This document shows, piece by piece, positions 10,987-21,303 of a DNA stretch of 64,000 bases. Source of the DNA: Gymnopilus junonius. Its lineage: Eukaryota > Basidiomycota > Agaricomycetes > Agaricales > Galerinaceae. The position numbers and the translations under genes are program-made. The notes beneath the pieces were generated by a model. The model ran no database searches, was not told the origin of the DNA, and saw only the letters and a list, made by a program, of their open reading frames with translations. The stretch's first letter is position 1. Each line of letters starts with the position of its first letter. Location: NCBI GenBank assembly GCA_015501075.1, contig JADNYJ010000033.1, forward strand, positions 124,001 to 188,000, read 5' to 3'.

Positions 10987-12899
10987 TTAAATCTCGCCAG
11001 AACAGACACCTTCGAGCCAGGGAACATCGCTTCTGACGGTAGTCAAATTCTCATATCCATCCTGAGTAATGACAATGACATCCTCGATCCTCACTCCACC
11101 TACGGGCTCGTACTTCTTCAAAACCTCGTGGTCAATATGCTTGGAGTTGCGGATGGATGCCAAGAGATGAGGTGAGAAGTAAATTCCAGGTTCTACCGTC
11201 TGCAGAAACTTTGTCAAGGGCTGAAGGACAACAATGGATTTCATATACTCACCACAACCATTCCTGCTACCAAGGGCAATCTGAGTCTCAGATAACTATA
11301 GAAACTTTCATGACCAAGAGTGAGCGCTGGGATGGTAGGATTGACAACGGGTTTACTGGCACTCGGGACGTCGTGTACGTCCATCCCAAGAGAGTGACCT
11401 ACACCGTGAGGGAAGAAAGCAGACGAGTCTCCAGAAGCGAGGATCGCCTCTTCGGAGTTCCAAGAGCCTGAGCCTGGCGATTCGGGGTTTTTGAAGATCC
11501 CGAGCTTTTGGAAACCTTTCACAAGTGTGCGATGGCAAATGAGTTGGACAGCGTCCCAATGGAGACCAGCCCTGATTATGTCGAAAGATTCCTGAGAAGA
11601 TAAGGTTGTTAGGGAAAGAACGTAGGAGGGGAAAAGGGATGACCTACCTTCTGCATTTCAAGCACGAGTTCATAGATAACTCGAGCTTCGGGAGTGAATT
11701 TACCACCGTTGCCTACTGGCATCGTGCGAGTGATATCAGAAGCATAACAGTTCCATTCACATCCAGCGTCGATGAGCAGTACTTGTGGGTTGAGCTCTTT
11801 GGTCTTTCCATGGGCCAGTTCGTTCTTGTTCTGGTGGTCGTGGGGTTTGACGGGACCCCAGGCGAACTCCCTGTCGTTGCAGCAATAGTGAAGAGTCGAG
11901 GCACGCGTAGATGCAGCTACTATTGGCAAGTAGGCTTGGTGGACGGACCTAAATGAGATAGAATAAGGTTAACTTTCGGTCAACACATGAGTTGAGAAGA
12001 ATGCAATCCAGACTTGCCCCTCTCTCCTGCATGAAGCGACAAAGATAGCCTCGGCTTCAGCTTCCTTCTCGATCAACCATTCACCAGGAAGTAATGGCCT
12101 ATCTACTCCAGCACCTGAGCCGGCCTGGATCTTTCCCTTAACTGCCAGACCCAAGACTCTCATGACAACTTCATGAGCTCGAGAGCTTATTTCGTTTGCC
12201 TTTCTGATCGTATCTATTTCATAAGAATCCTTGACCAGACGAGCGGTCTGGAGAGCAGGCAAAAAATACAGGTCTGTAACAGCACCTTCAGCAGCATTGA
12301 GAACTTGCTGGGTATACTCCGGGGGAATGTGAGGGAAGAGGGGCGAATTTCGAGGAAGAGTATGGAAGAGAGCACCCGGGAGTGCCTTTACAAGGGTGTC
12401 GATCGCCGCTGGAAGGGCAGCAGGATGGTCGACATTGGAGACGTCGAAGGTCTCTTTTGCAGTGGCCAGAGAAGGCGGTGGAACCGACCACATCAGGTCT
12501 GCCAACTCTGCCTTGGGAATAAACAGATCAAGAGTTGGTGTCTTGGAGAGGGATGTCCCCATCTGGAATGCTGCCAGAAGGAAGGAAGAGGGAACATCAC
12601 ATCCAGAGAGATAGTAAAAGTTGGATTCCTGACGGAACACAATTTCGCGATCTGTATCATTGCGAAATGGGGTGACTCCGCCAGCTAGTAGAAGAACTTG
12701 GGGCTATTGTAAAGATCAAATTTTAATGTTGATGTCTTGATGTAAGATGGTGAGTGCAAACCTTGGTACGCTCTGACTCTGGAAGGCGCGACAAGAGATG
12801 TTCAAAGGTCTTGATGACATGCTGCTTTGCTACAAAACGGAATGAGATAACATTGCTATTACCTCGATGAATAGAAAGCTATTGACCGGGATACACCAT
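10987..12899 (-). CDS. Xaa-Pro aminopeptidase / prolidase (M24B)
   Basis: A metallopeptidase that removes the N-terminal residue before proline. The first exon is tiny (MVYP), then [20 protein letters not shown] after an intron, giving the YPAKQH start usual for fungal enzymes of this type. The N-terminal creatinase-like domain contains [14 protein letters not shown]. The C-terminal pita-bread domain has all metal ligands: Asp in [14 protein letters not shown] (two Asp), His in [11 protein letters not shown], Glu in VTVEPGIYF, and Glu in [12 protein letters not shown]. It ends [13 protein letters not shown]. There is no signal peptide, so a cytosolic (or mitochondrial) enzyme is likely. About eight introns; the frame is intact. 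The gene is divergent from the zf-HIT gene 140 bp away, a probable bidirectional promoter. Confidence 0.92.
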
Positions 12900-13039
12900 G
12901 GCTGATTATAGGAGTGAATAATGTCGGTCGTTGGTGGTAAGAGATAAGATGCGGTCATCGGTCGGAGCCTATACATTTTTTAATATTTTTATATTTTCTC
13001 TCCCAAACTATGACGGCTCTCAGCTGACCGCGTCCAACC
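12900..13039. promoter_or_regulatory. Short divergent promoter region
   Basis: Only 140 bp separate the start codons of the Xaa-Pro aminopeptidase (minus) and the zf-HIT gene (plus). An AT-rich core (tttttaatatttttatattttc) lies near 12976. A shared bidirectional promoter is inferred from spacing alone. Confidence 0.5.
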
Positions 13040-13890
13040 ATGGCACCGAAAAGCAAACGGCAAGTTAAATGCCAGGTCTGCTCAGAGCAGGAGTACAAGT
13101 ATACTTGCCCGCAGTGTCAAATCGTTTAGTGTGTTTTTTGTGTCTCTGCAGCTTCTCAATCCATGCTCATTTGATGGTAGTTGCTCTTTGACATGCTACA
13201 AGAAGCATAAAGGTTAGCATATTAGAATCTATCCGGCCCTGCTTATCCCAACCCCTCATGAACAGAAGTTTCTTGCAATGCGAAGGCCTGTCTAGAGCCG
13301 AAGGTGTCCACGGAGAGTACAGACGTTTCGACTCAAAACCTTGACGAGCCAACACAAAGTATGTATATGTTCTAGCGAATATGTTTTTTCAAGCTCACTG
13401 ACAATCCTTTCAGCTACCGAGATCAATGATTCTGAAGAGATCTTAGAAGATCCTGTACCTCTTCGACCGCTAACGTCTCTGAAGTGGCCATATGTTCAAG
13501 AGGAATCGGCGTTCCCGGATCCTCTCAAACGAGACGACCCGAAGACATTACAACTATCCCAATATGAAGCTATTGGTGGGCATTTCTGTGGCATCTGCTC
13601 GAGACTATCATGCTGATCAAAGAACAGCTACTTCTCCTGCTATCAGGAAGTTACTCTCTGAGAATAAAAGGCTCCCTGAACTTTTAACTTCCCTCGATAA
13701 ACTTCGCGGTCCTGACCGCGAACAATCCCTCCAGAAAGCTTTGGGCATCACAGCCCCGGAAATAGACGACCAGCTCCGTCCCCCCGAGCTGAGTGAAGAC
13801 GTTTTAGCGTTGAGGCAACTAGCAGAAGCAATAGAAGCTGCAGTAAGGGGCGGAAACGAATCCGCTTTGGGATTAAATTGGGGCGAATGA
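13040..13890 (+). CDS. HIT-type zinc-finger protein (ZNHIT3/Hit1-like)
   Basis: The small N-terminal HIT zinc finger is complete once the first intron is placed at GTTTA|gtgtgt…gtag|T. The finger then reads CQVC, CPQC, VYCSLTC, KKHK and EVSC, giving all eight Cys/His ligands in order. Downstream are an acidic linker (SEEILEDPVPLRPL) and a helical C-terminus (SPAIRKLLSENKRLPELLTSLDKL…), a layout like ZNHIT3/Hit1 proteins, which help assemble box C/D snoRNPs. The role here is inferred from family. Introns fall near 13125-13178, 13214-13265, 13358-13413 and 13576-13625. It ends ALGLNWGE. The frame is intact. Confidence 0.85.
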
Positions 13891-14548
13891 GGTCAGAGGT
13901 GTTACTATAAGTATCAAAATACATCTGGAGCATTCCGACATTGCACTTCGGGGTGAATATTTTTCGAGCTCGGCAATTCGACAGGAGGCGGGTTGCCTTT
14001 GGATCTCGGGAGCTGTGGATCACCTCGTCATGGGGCCAAACTCAATTTTGGAACTTCCTATTGAACCCACGCTACCCAAGGCCGACTTCTCAAGAATATT
14101 GTTAGGTTGTGAGTATGTTGTTGCACGTCAGACTCGTGACCAGATCTCTCACTGTGTCCCCAGTATGTTTTCAAAGTCAAAATTGTATAGCATCGTGTAC
14201 CACTATGTTCGGGCTCAGAATAGAATGCTTCCCACTGGAAACTCGGCTCACCCTCATTTAGAAGGTTATTCATTGACAGGCTGTTTATACACTAGCTATC
14301 CGTTCATAGGTTTGACATGTGGTCCACTCGCAATAACTCATCTACCTGCACTCTAAGCATAGAGTCAGTTCCATAGGCATACGGTCCGTCTCCGGTTCTT
14401 CATTACACCACCTTTATCTCCCTTGAAGACAGGATGTGCGAAAAATATGACGATTGTATTGTTCTTCTTGAATAGATGGGTGTTCTTCTCTTCTCCTCGC
14501 ACATCCCCACTTCGCCAGAGCTCGAACCGTGGCTAACGTTCTTTCAGG
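13891..14548. other. Intergenic upstream of the MFS gene
   Basis: No gene is supported. An open frame at 14015-14356 has no domain or gene-like start. The 3' part (14400-14548) is pyrimidine-rich and probably holds the transporter promoter and 5' UTR. Confidence 0.4.
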
Positions 14549-17181
14549 ATGGCAGAGAAAGAGAAAGAAAGTATCTCTATCACGGAGAACGTTGAAGAGA
14601 GGTCTCCATCAGGGGACTTTGTGAAACTTCCTGAGCCTGGATCTCCTGAACGGCTTCTAGCTGAGCGCAAGTTGGTGCGGAAACTGGACATGAGGCTACT
14701 TCCAACAATATTCGTCATCTTCATTATGAATTACATTGATGTCAGTTCGCTGGATCTTCCAATGGGATATATTCTGACGAAGTGTGTTCTAGCGTAATGG
14801 CGTCACGACTGCAAGACTAAAAGGAATGCAACAGGATTTAAATATTAATGGTCGGTCCAGATTTATCTTTTTCATACAGTAATCATTCTGATCGGACTTC
14901 TCTTTAGATGTTCAATATGCAACAGTCATTGCAATCCTTTTCGTCTCCTACTGCCCCGCTCAAGTACCTTCAAACATGGTGTGTGATTTGTACCGTTTCT
15001 TTAGGTTTTAGCCTACATTTTTTATCTTAGATTCTCAATAAAGTTAGCCGGTATGTATCAAGAGGTTACATACCCAACGCATTATCCAGTGACTCATCCT
15101 TGCTTCAAGACCCTCATTGTATATCGGTATCTGCACTGTTCTGTGGGGACTGACAAGTGCCCTGACGGGGGTATGAATTTCGTTGGGCGGAATCGAACTC
15201 GTGGATATTCATTTTATACTCAGGTCACGAAGGATTTCGGGGGTATCCTTGCTTGTAGGGTCTTCATCGGTTTGCCTGAGGCCGCATTCTATCCTGGAGC
15301 AATCTTCCTCCTCTCTCGGTGGTACACGAAAAAGGTTGCTGCTGGATTCACTCGTTAGGGTTTTTGAAATGCCGAGGTTCTAATGGAATTTGCTTTTTCT
15401 CTTGTCAGGAACTGGCTTTCCGGTCAGCATTCTTATATGCTGGATTGCTCATCTCCAATGCTTTTGGAACTGTAAGCAATGCAGCATTGCAAGTCCAAAA
15501 GCAAATGTCGATATTAAAGTATAATTTCTTAGTTAATGGCGGCTGGGATTCTTGCCAACATGGAGGGAGTCAGAGGAGTACGAGCATGGAGATGGTTTGT
15601 TTTTAACTAAATCCCCTTTTTTGTGGCTGACGATTTACAATAGGTTATTCTACATTGAAGTGAGTCCAACGCAAAATGATGTCTCAAATCCCGATATTCA
15701 TGACCGAAAAGGGTGCCATCACTGTCTTCGTTGGATTCAATACAATGTATGTCTAGGCATTCTGAATTATGCTGGCTTTTTCTTTGATAAATTATATGGA
15801 GGTGGCTATTGCCAGACTACGTCAGTACTCGCAATCATCCGGAAGATTACATACTGACCAGCGTCGCCATAGCCCAATAACACAAGGTGGCTTTCCCCTT
15901 TCGAATCCCGACTTGCCCAAGCCCGGCTCTCCGAAGATGCTGGAGAAGCTGATCAGGACAACGCTGAAGATTCGTAAGCTCCTGCCCCTTAGCAGTAGCA
16001 AATGTGGTTCCCCAGTCGTTGATGGTTGATTTTTATACAGGCAGCTACGAGGTTTGGTACTGGCCATCAAAGATCCCAAAGTGATAATATTTGCCATCAT
16101 GACAACTGCACAACTTTTGGGCTTGAGTTTCGTTCAATTCTTCCCAACGTTGGTCTAGAAATTTGTGTTTTTGCACACTATCTGACTGTTGACTCCCTTC
16201 AGTCTTACGCAAACGCTTGGGTTCAGCACAACTGTGACACTCCTTTTGGCAGCGTAAGTTTGCCTCTTCGATTGAGATAAAACTACCCTAAAATCAATCA
16301 TAAGTCCACCATGGATCCTGGCCTCGATTATCTGCTGTCTGAATGCATTACACGCTGGTAGAATTCTCCTTTCCTTGTCGCCACTGCGGAATACTTGACT
16401 ATGTTATGTTACAGACAGGACTGGCGAGAGGTTCTTCCATATCGCAGGCTGGTGGTGGGGTGTCATTCTGGGCTTTATTATCTCCCTTTCGACGTCATCA
16501 GTCGCTGCTCGCTACGTCTCTCTCTTTTTAATGGCATGCGGCTACGTTGGTGAGTATCCTGATATTTCGTCCTCGTTGCTTCAATTTAAACCTCGGAAAA
16601 CCTCCAGGCTTCGCTATGACATTGGTGTGGGTATCGAATGCTGTTCCTAGGCCACCTGCGTAAGTTTAATCCTATCTGAAAGTCTGGCGGTGATTGACTT
16701 CGCTCTTGGCTCGCACAGAAAAAGAGCAGCTGCCATTGGAATTGTGAACGGAACGGGAAATTTAGGCAATTTGTATGTCCTTTCGTTCATAAATTGGTAG
16801 GCATTGTTCTTAATTGGTCATTCTTAACAGGATGGGTTCGTACACGTGGCAGGCTTCTTGGGGCCCCAAATATCACCAATCCATGGCCATCTCCCTGGGT
16901 GCACTTGTGATCAGCTCCTTACTGTCTTTACGTCCGTATTTCCCTCGTTCCTACTGCAGATTTGCTTACTGAGATGCATCATAGTCATTCGACAGATGCT
17001 CGTCCGCCAAAATAAGAAGCTTGATGAGGACGAGAAAGCTGCCCTGGAGGGTGCGAATCGTTTGCGAGTGGAAGAAGCAGCAAGGTTGGAGGGTATCACA
17101 TTGAGGAGGCTATGGAGAAGAGGAAGGGATTCCGATTCTTGTACTGATATTGTCCTGACTGTCATGTTTTTAAATAGTTAA
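14549..17181 (+). CDS. MFS transporter, DAL5/TNA1-like anion:cation symporter
   Basis: A twelve-helix plasma-membrane permease of the ACS family, which carries allantoate, nicotinate, biotin or other carboxylates; the substrate is not predictable. Fifteen or so introns join into a continuous frame: cytosolic acidic N-terminus, KLVRKLDMRLLPTIFVIFIM, NYIDRNGVTTAR after splicing, then PSNMILNKVSRPSLYIGICT, LWGLTSALTG, FIGLPEAAFYPGAIFLLSRW, GVRAWRWLFYIEG, LPDYPNNTRWLSP, ADRTGERFFHIAGWWWG, GNLGNLMGSYTWQ, and a C-terminal RQNKKLDEDEKAALEGANR. The family usually ends with EEAMEKRKGFRFLY-like residues. These are encoded here, but one base out of frame after EGIT. A T missing from the TT at 17101-17102 would restore them. 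As read, the tail is replaced by an unrelated sequence ending FLNS. Confidence 0.88.
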
Positions 17182-17620
17182 TGTTGTTCGATTACTTGAA
17201 ATGTTAGGCTTGAGGACGCATTGGATTGTGCATGCCTTGGTACAACTTGAGGCCCCGCTGTCATAATATTCCTTGGAATTCTTAACGTATTGTAACGCCA
17301 TTTAATCTCAGTCTCTCCAGAGCGCGAACTGGGATGGAGAAAAAATAACGATGTGTCTACGCGTGCGGGTCTAACTCTTCTACATTCCGCTTCATAAATT
17401 TCCATCCAAGCGATCTGCTCCGCCTTGCTGTTTCAGAATATCTATTGGTCCGGTATATCTTCTGATGCAGCATCTGGAGGGCGATTTCGAGAGGATTCGA
17501 GGTATAGACCTGATCTTGAGTTCACGCCAGAAAAGCGTCCTATACACGGCAAGTTAGCGTTGCAGTCAGAAAGAGGTAATTGGAGATACTTACAAGACAG
17601 AAAGTCTGTATGTTTCCTCC
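17182..17620. other. Convergent intergenic region
   Basis: Lies between the 3' ends of the transporter and PTH1. No gene is supported; the open frame at 17425-17634 has no recognisable content. Confidence 0.4.
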
Positions 17621-18304
17621 TTAACCAGCTTTGAGAGCAACCTTTTCAATTTCTCGAAGAATGGCGTCTAATCCTTCGTTGTTCCAATACTGGCGCTCAT
17701 GCGAAGACAGTCGCTGTAGTACATATGCAGCTGCATCGGTCTCGTCGCGTCCGATGCCAAGGCGGAATCGGTAAAAGCCTGATTCCCCACCTAGAGCAGA
17801 GATGATGCTCTTGACTCCGTTGTGGCCATTGGCAGAGCCGCCAAGCTTGACGGAGAGTGCCGTTACGCGATGGTCAAGAGAGTCGGTGAGTATAATCATG
17901 GATGCAGGGGAGTTGACTGTTTGTCGGTAGGCTTTGACTATGGAAGGACCAGAAATGTTCATTAGAGACTCTATCGACAAAGGAGAACCAACATATGAGT
18001 AGTGATCGGGAGGATGGAATGTGAATGACATACTGGATTTAAACAGAGTGAGGTTCACGGATGTGCTGCCAATAAAAACATTGCCATGCCCAGAGTAGCC
18101 ACCGCGATCTGACTTCATCTGGATACCGAGACGAGTAGCCAGAGCATCAATAACGAGTTGGCCAACACTTGAGGAGAATATCAGACATTCAATAAATTGT
18201 GTTGCTTTTGCACAGAACTAAAGCAATTACCTATGTCTAGTCATTGGGTAGGGAAGATTTCCCAAGCCTGCGATGAACAGTTGGGGGACGGTTGCAACAG
18301 GCAT
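17621..18304 (-). CDS. PTH1: Peptidyl-tRNA hydrolase (PTH1 family)
   Basis: Hydrolyses peptidyl-tRNAs released from stalled ribosomes; fungal members are usually mitochondrial or dispensable. After MPVATVPQL comes FIAGLGNLPYPMTRHSVGQL, which holds the GLGN motif and the catalytic His. Then come GYSGHGNVFI and the Asn-bearing LFKSKSLMNISGPS (after splicing a 62-nt intron at about 17969-18031). The catalytic Asp is in IILTDSLDH. The substrate-binding Asn is in GGSANGHNGVKSIISALGG, and FRLGIGRD follows. It ends LREIEKVALKAG. The usual family length of about 180-200 residues is met. There are two introns and the frame is intact. The gene is convergent with the MFS transporter and co-oriented with the HNH gene. 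Confidence 0.9.
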
Positions 18305-18589
18305 AATTTGTAGTAGTTAATAGCTGTTATGGGTACTGATGCATAACATGAAAGTGAATGTCGTCTTTTAAAACGAGCTGTCGCGCGACGGAGGCGCGGT
18401 AGGGTTACAAACAAGATGACTTGGTTTGACAGAGCTGGCTGTGCTGTCGAGCAAAATTCGGAATTGGATGAGTAACGGATCAACATGATTGTGTAAGATG
18501 ATCGGCTAATAAATTCCAAAAATAGATTCGCGTAGAAGATGTGGCGATGACTCATAGCCTGGTAAGAGTTGCAGGTGGCTACAATTAAT

Positions 18590-19903
18590 CTATTTTCCTG
18601 AGGAACTACTAGTACTGGTTGACCAACGGTTGACTGGATTTGACCCTTCAGATGTCGACTTTGTAGACGAGGAGTCCGAGCCTGACACCAGCTGTCTTTC
18701 CACTCCCGTAAAGATGTCGTTTATGTGCTTCCCAACTCCAGAAAAGAACGCGATACGTGCACAAGCTGCATGTATTTTGAGATACTGAGGATTTGGTAAT
18801 GGGAAGTTCACTGCGTCCGGGGTGGTAAAGGTGACAATAGGCTGAACATCCATGAGCTGGGTGAATTGATTCGCAGCTCCCATTCGGTATTGATTTGGGA
18901 TGATCCTTCCATCGGGGCCAATCTAAATACGTAGCGCTGTTATGCACCAGACGCCCACAATACAAGAAGACGAACTCACAACTTCCTCAAACCAGAGCTT
19001 GAGCTCGTTAAATAAGGTACACTTATTCTCTTCCAACACTATGACGTTGTCCAGCTTGTCGACATTCCTAAGCGCCGCTAAATCTTCTGATTTCAAGATA
19101 CTTCCAAGTCCTCCACTAAGGACCACATTTTATTATACTAATCTGTCGAATGTGAGCTATCTGCAGGAATATGAAATTCACTCTTACATTGTGCGCATAC
19201 TCGCTATATCCAGGAGTTTTTACGTTAGTGTACTGAGGTAAAATATGCGCCACGCGAGCCGAACATGGGGGGTGATTTGCAGAACTCAGAAATTCAGCCC
19301 ATATGCAAGGGATGGTGTCGACTGACTCTTGATCGTAACGACCAGTCAATGCACAACGAAAATCCTGCCGATACAGCGCCTAGTTGGAGTAAATCAACGA
19401 GTATTAAACACACATAGCTAACGACGGACCTTCGCCTTCGTCAACGGACGGCCTCGTGCGCTTTCTTCCAATAGCCATCCTCGAATCTCCGACTTATTTT
19501 CGAATGGAGGAATCGAGGAAAAATGGAAAAGCGACGAGGAGAAAGCCTTTGAAGTTCGAACTATTGCTCGATCAAGACGAGCGATATACAATAAAATTAG
19601 AGCCTGCTTACAAGCAAGGAATAAATTATTGATGTAGAAGTCTGCAAGACGAGACAGTGCAGAATCATCCGGGCACGCTAAAATGTCCTTCGCCACATTC
19701 TTCCGACCTCGAACATTTAGTGCTTCCCTAAGCATGTAGCCCAATACTCTAGCTTCTCTCAGACGCCTCGGTAAGTCTGCAAGAGTTATATCATCCACCG
19801 CGTTCTCAAATTCAAGGCACCACTGGTATGCCTCATGCAAATCACTGACAGGAAATACGTTGGGAGGCAGAGGAGTCCCTTTTTGAGCCCTCAGAGCCAT
19901 CAT
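18590..19903 (-). CDS. HNH-nuclease-domain protein (basidiomycete-expanded family)
   Basis: Layout of the mushroom HNH family. An N-terminal helical part (VSDLHEAYQWCLEFE, LREARVLGYML, DDSALSRLADFYINNLFLA) is followed by a linker ending TKAKALYRQ. The HNH core is DFRCALTGRYDQESVD, with ARVAHILPQY supplying the central His. The second half has NVIVLEENKCTLFNELKLWFE and the family-typical LPNPQYLKIHAACARIAFFSG. The tail is Ser/Thr-rich (STSTSSSSGK). The start at 19903 (MMALRAQKG) is tentative, because an upstream exon could exist. Exon joins around 19085-19200 are uncertain. These proteins are widespread in Agaricomycetes with no established role; nuclease activity is inferred from the domain only. 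Confidence 0.75.
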
Positions 19904-21303
19904 GATGACGGAGATGGAAGTGAGACAACAAGATGTGTTAGTCCCAAAATAGTCATTTTATCTGTTTCCAGTAAATAGGTACAATCAGTCCGGCGTCTAA
20001 CAGTGCTGGATGACTCATAACAACTTGAAGTTGTTCAAAGCGTACAGCAAGATATTGAGTACTTAAATCATATGAAGTTCTTTTGAGCCGAGCGATAAGA
20101 GATGGAACGAGTAATTTATATGATGCGACTCTGAAGATCAATTAATGCAATATTCGAGGAAAGGGTCCAGATACATCTTACGGTCATTAGGCTGGGCCTG
20201 TTTAAGTGCAGCCGTAGCAGAAATACTACATTGGAGAATTCTGAATCAAGTATAAGGCGTGCCCTTGTTCACGTCAAATCGGCTTGGGCGCCGAGTCCCA
20301 TTATTGCTGACGACGAATACAAATTGGCAACCCCTCGCCCAAGTGTATTGCTTCAATGCAAATAATACAAGAGGTGAGTACGTGGCCGGCCATTGATCGC
20401 GATGTTCGCATGGCCTGCGTTACGTACCCACAACTCTATCTGTCTAGAGGGTAGTCGCGGTATTAGATTTCGATTCAAGGGTACTTTCCATAACTTCGTC
20501 GAGGCAAACACGAAAGTAATCCAGGATATGCGTTATATACGTCAATGAATGAAACTCCAAAATGAATAGAGGACTAGGCAGATACCTGATAGTATCAAAT
20601 TAAGCAAGGAAGGTCCTCCTAGAAGGAAAGGTCATGATAAGTCGAAGACCAGAATATTATTATCTGAAGTTTGATGATAAAATGAAGCATTTGACTGCCA
20701 ACTGACCTGGACTTGAACAGTCCAAATCACGCCGGGGAAAAGCCGGATCATGGATAACAAGAACTGCTTTTGAGTTTAGACTGGGGTTGCAGAAGAAGGT
20801 TCTCTCCTGTTCTCTCCCAAAGAGATGAGTGGAATCCCCATTCTTTCATGATGAGCGAAACAGGCACAGTAGTGCCTCCACAGTTTCGAATGGAACGTTC
20901 AAAAGTTCAAACGTTATCGAGAATGACCGCGAATGCTCATGAACGTGATTACCGTCAATGTTCTGATTGGCTCCCTAAATCAAATGGCTTGGAGTCCACG
21001 AGGCTATGCCCATGAACACGACTGGCAAAAAGATAGAGGAAACCGCTTTGAGAGAGAGCATAACAGACTCAGAAGTGAAGAAGATTGAAGCTAGAAATGG
21101 TGTGTTGTCGAGGTATGAACCTGTGGGCACGGAAAGAAAGAGAACCCACGGGCACGGTGTAGTGAAGATCCGATCAGATTACATCAGCAACGGAACGGGG
21201 GTCTATAGTTTGGGTGTGATTATTTTTGTTTCCTCGCTACGCCCACTTCTGGTAAGGAGTGTTATCCTGTCGTTCCTCGTTCCTCCTCTTCTTTGTATGT
21301 ACT
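19904..21303. other. Intergenic, divergent HNH / PAQR promoters
   Basis: This 1.4-kb region has no convincing gene. Open frames at 19953-20141 (minus) and 20770-21353 (plus) lack domains, and the plus ones lead into the 5' side of the PAQR gene without a plausible start. A leader exon of the HNH gene could lie at 19950-20210. Confidence 0.35.

Noticed and set aside
15170..15235. tRNA-like words (ggcggaatcgaactcg) in the MFS gene
   Set aside because: They lie in a normal intron between ALTG and VTKDFGG, and no acceptor stem or cloverleaf can be drawn.
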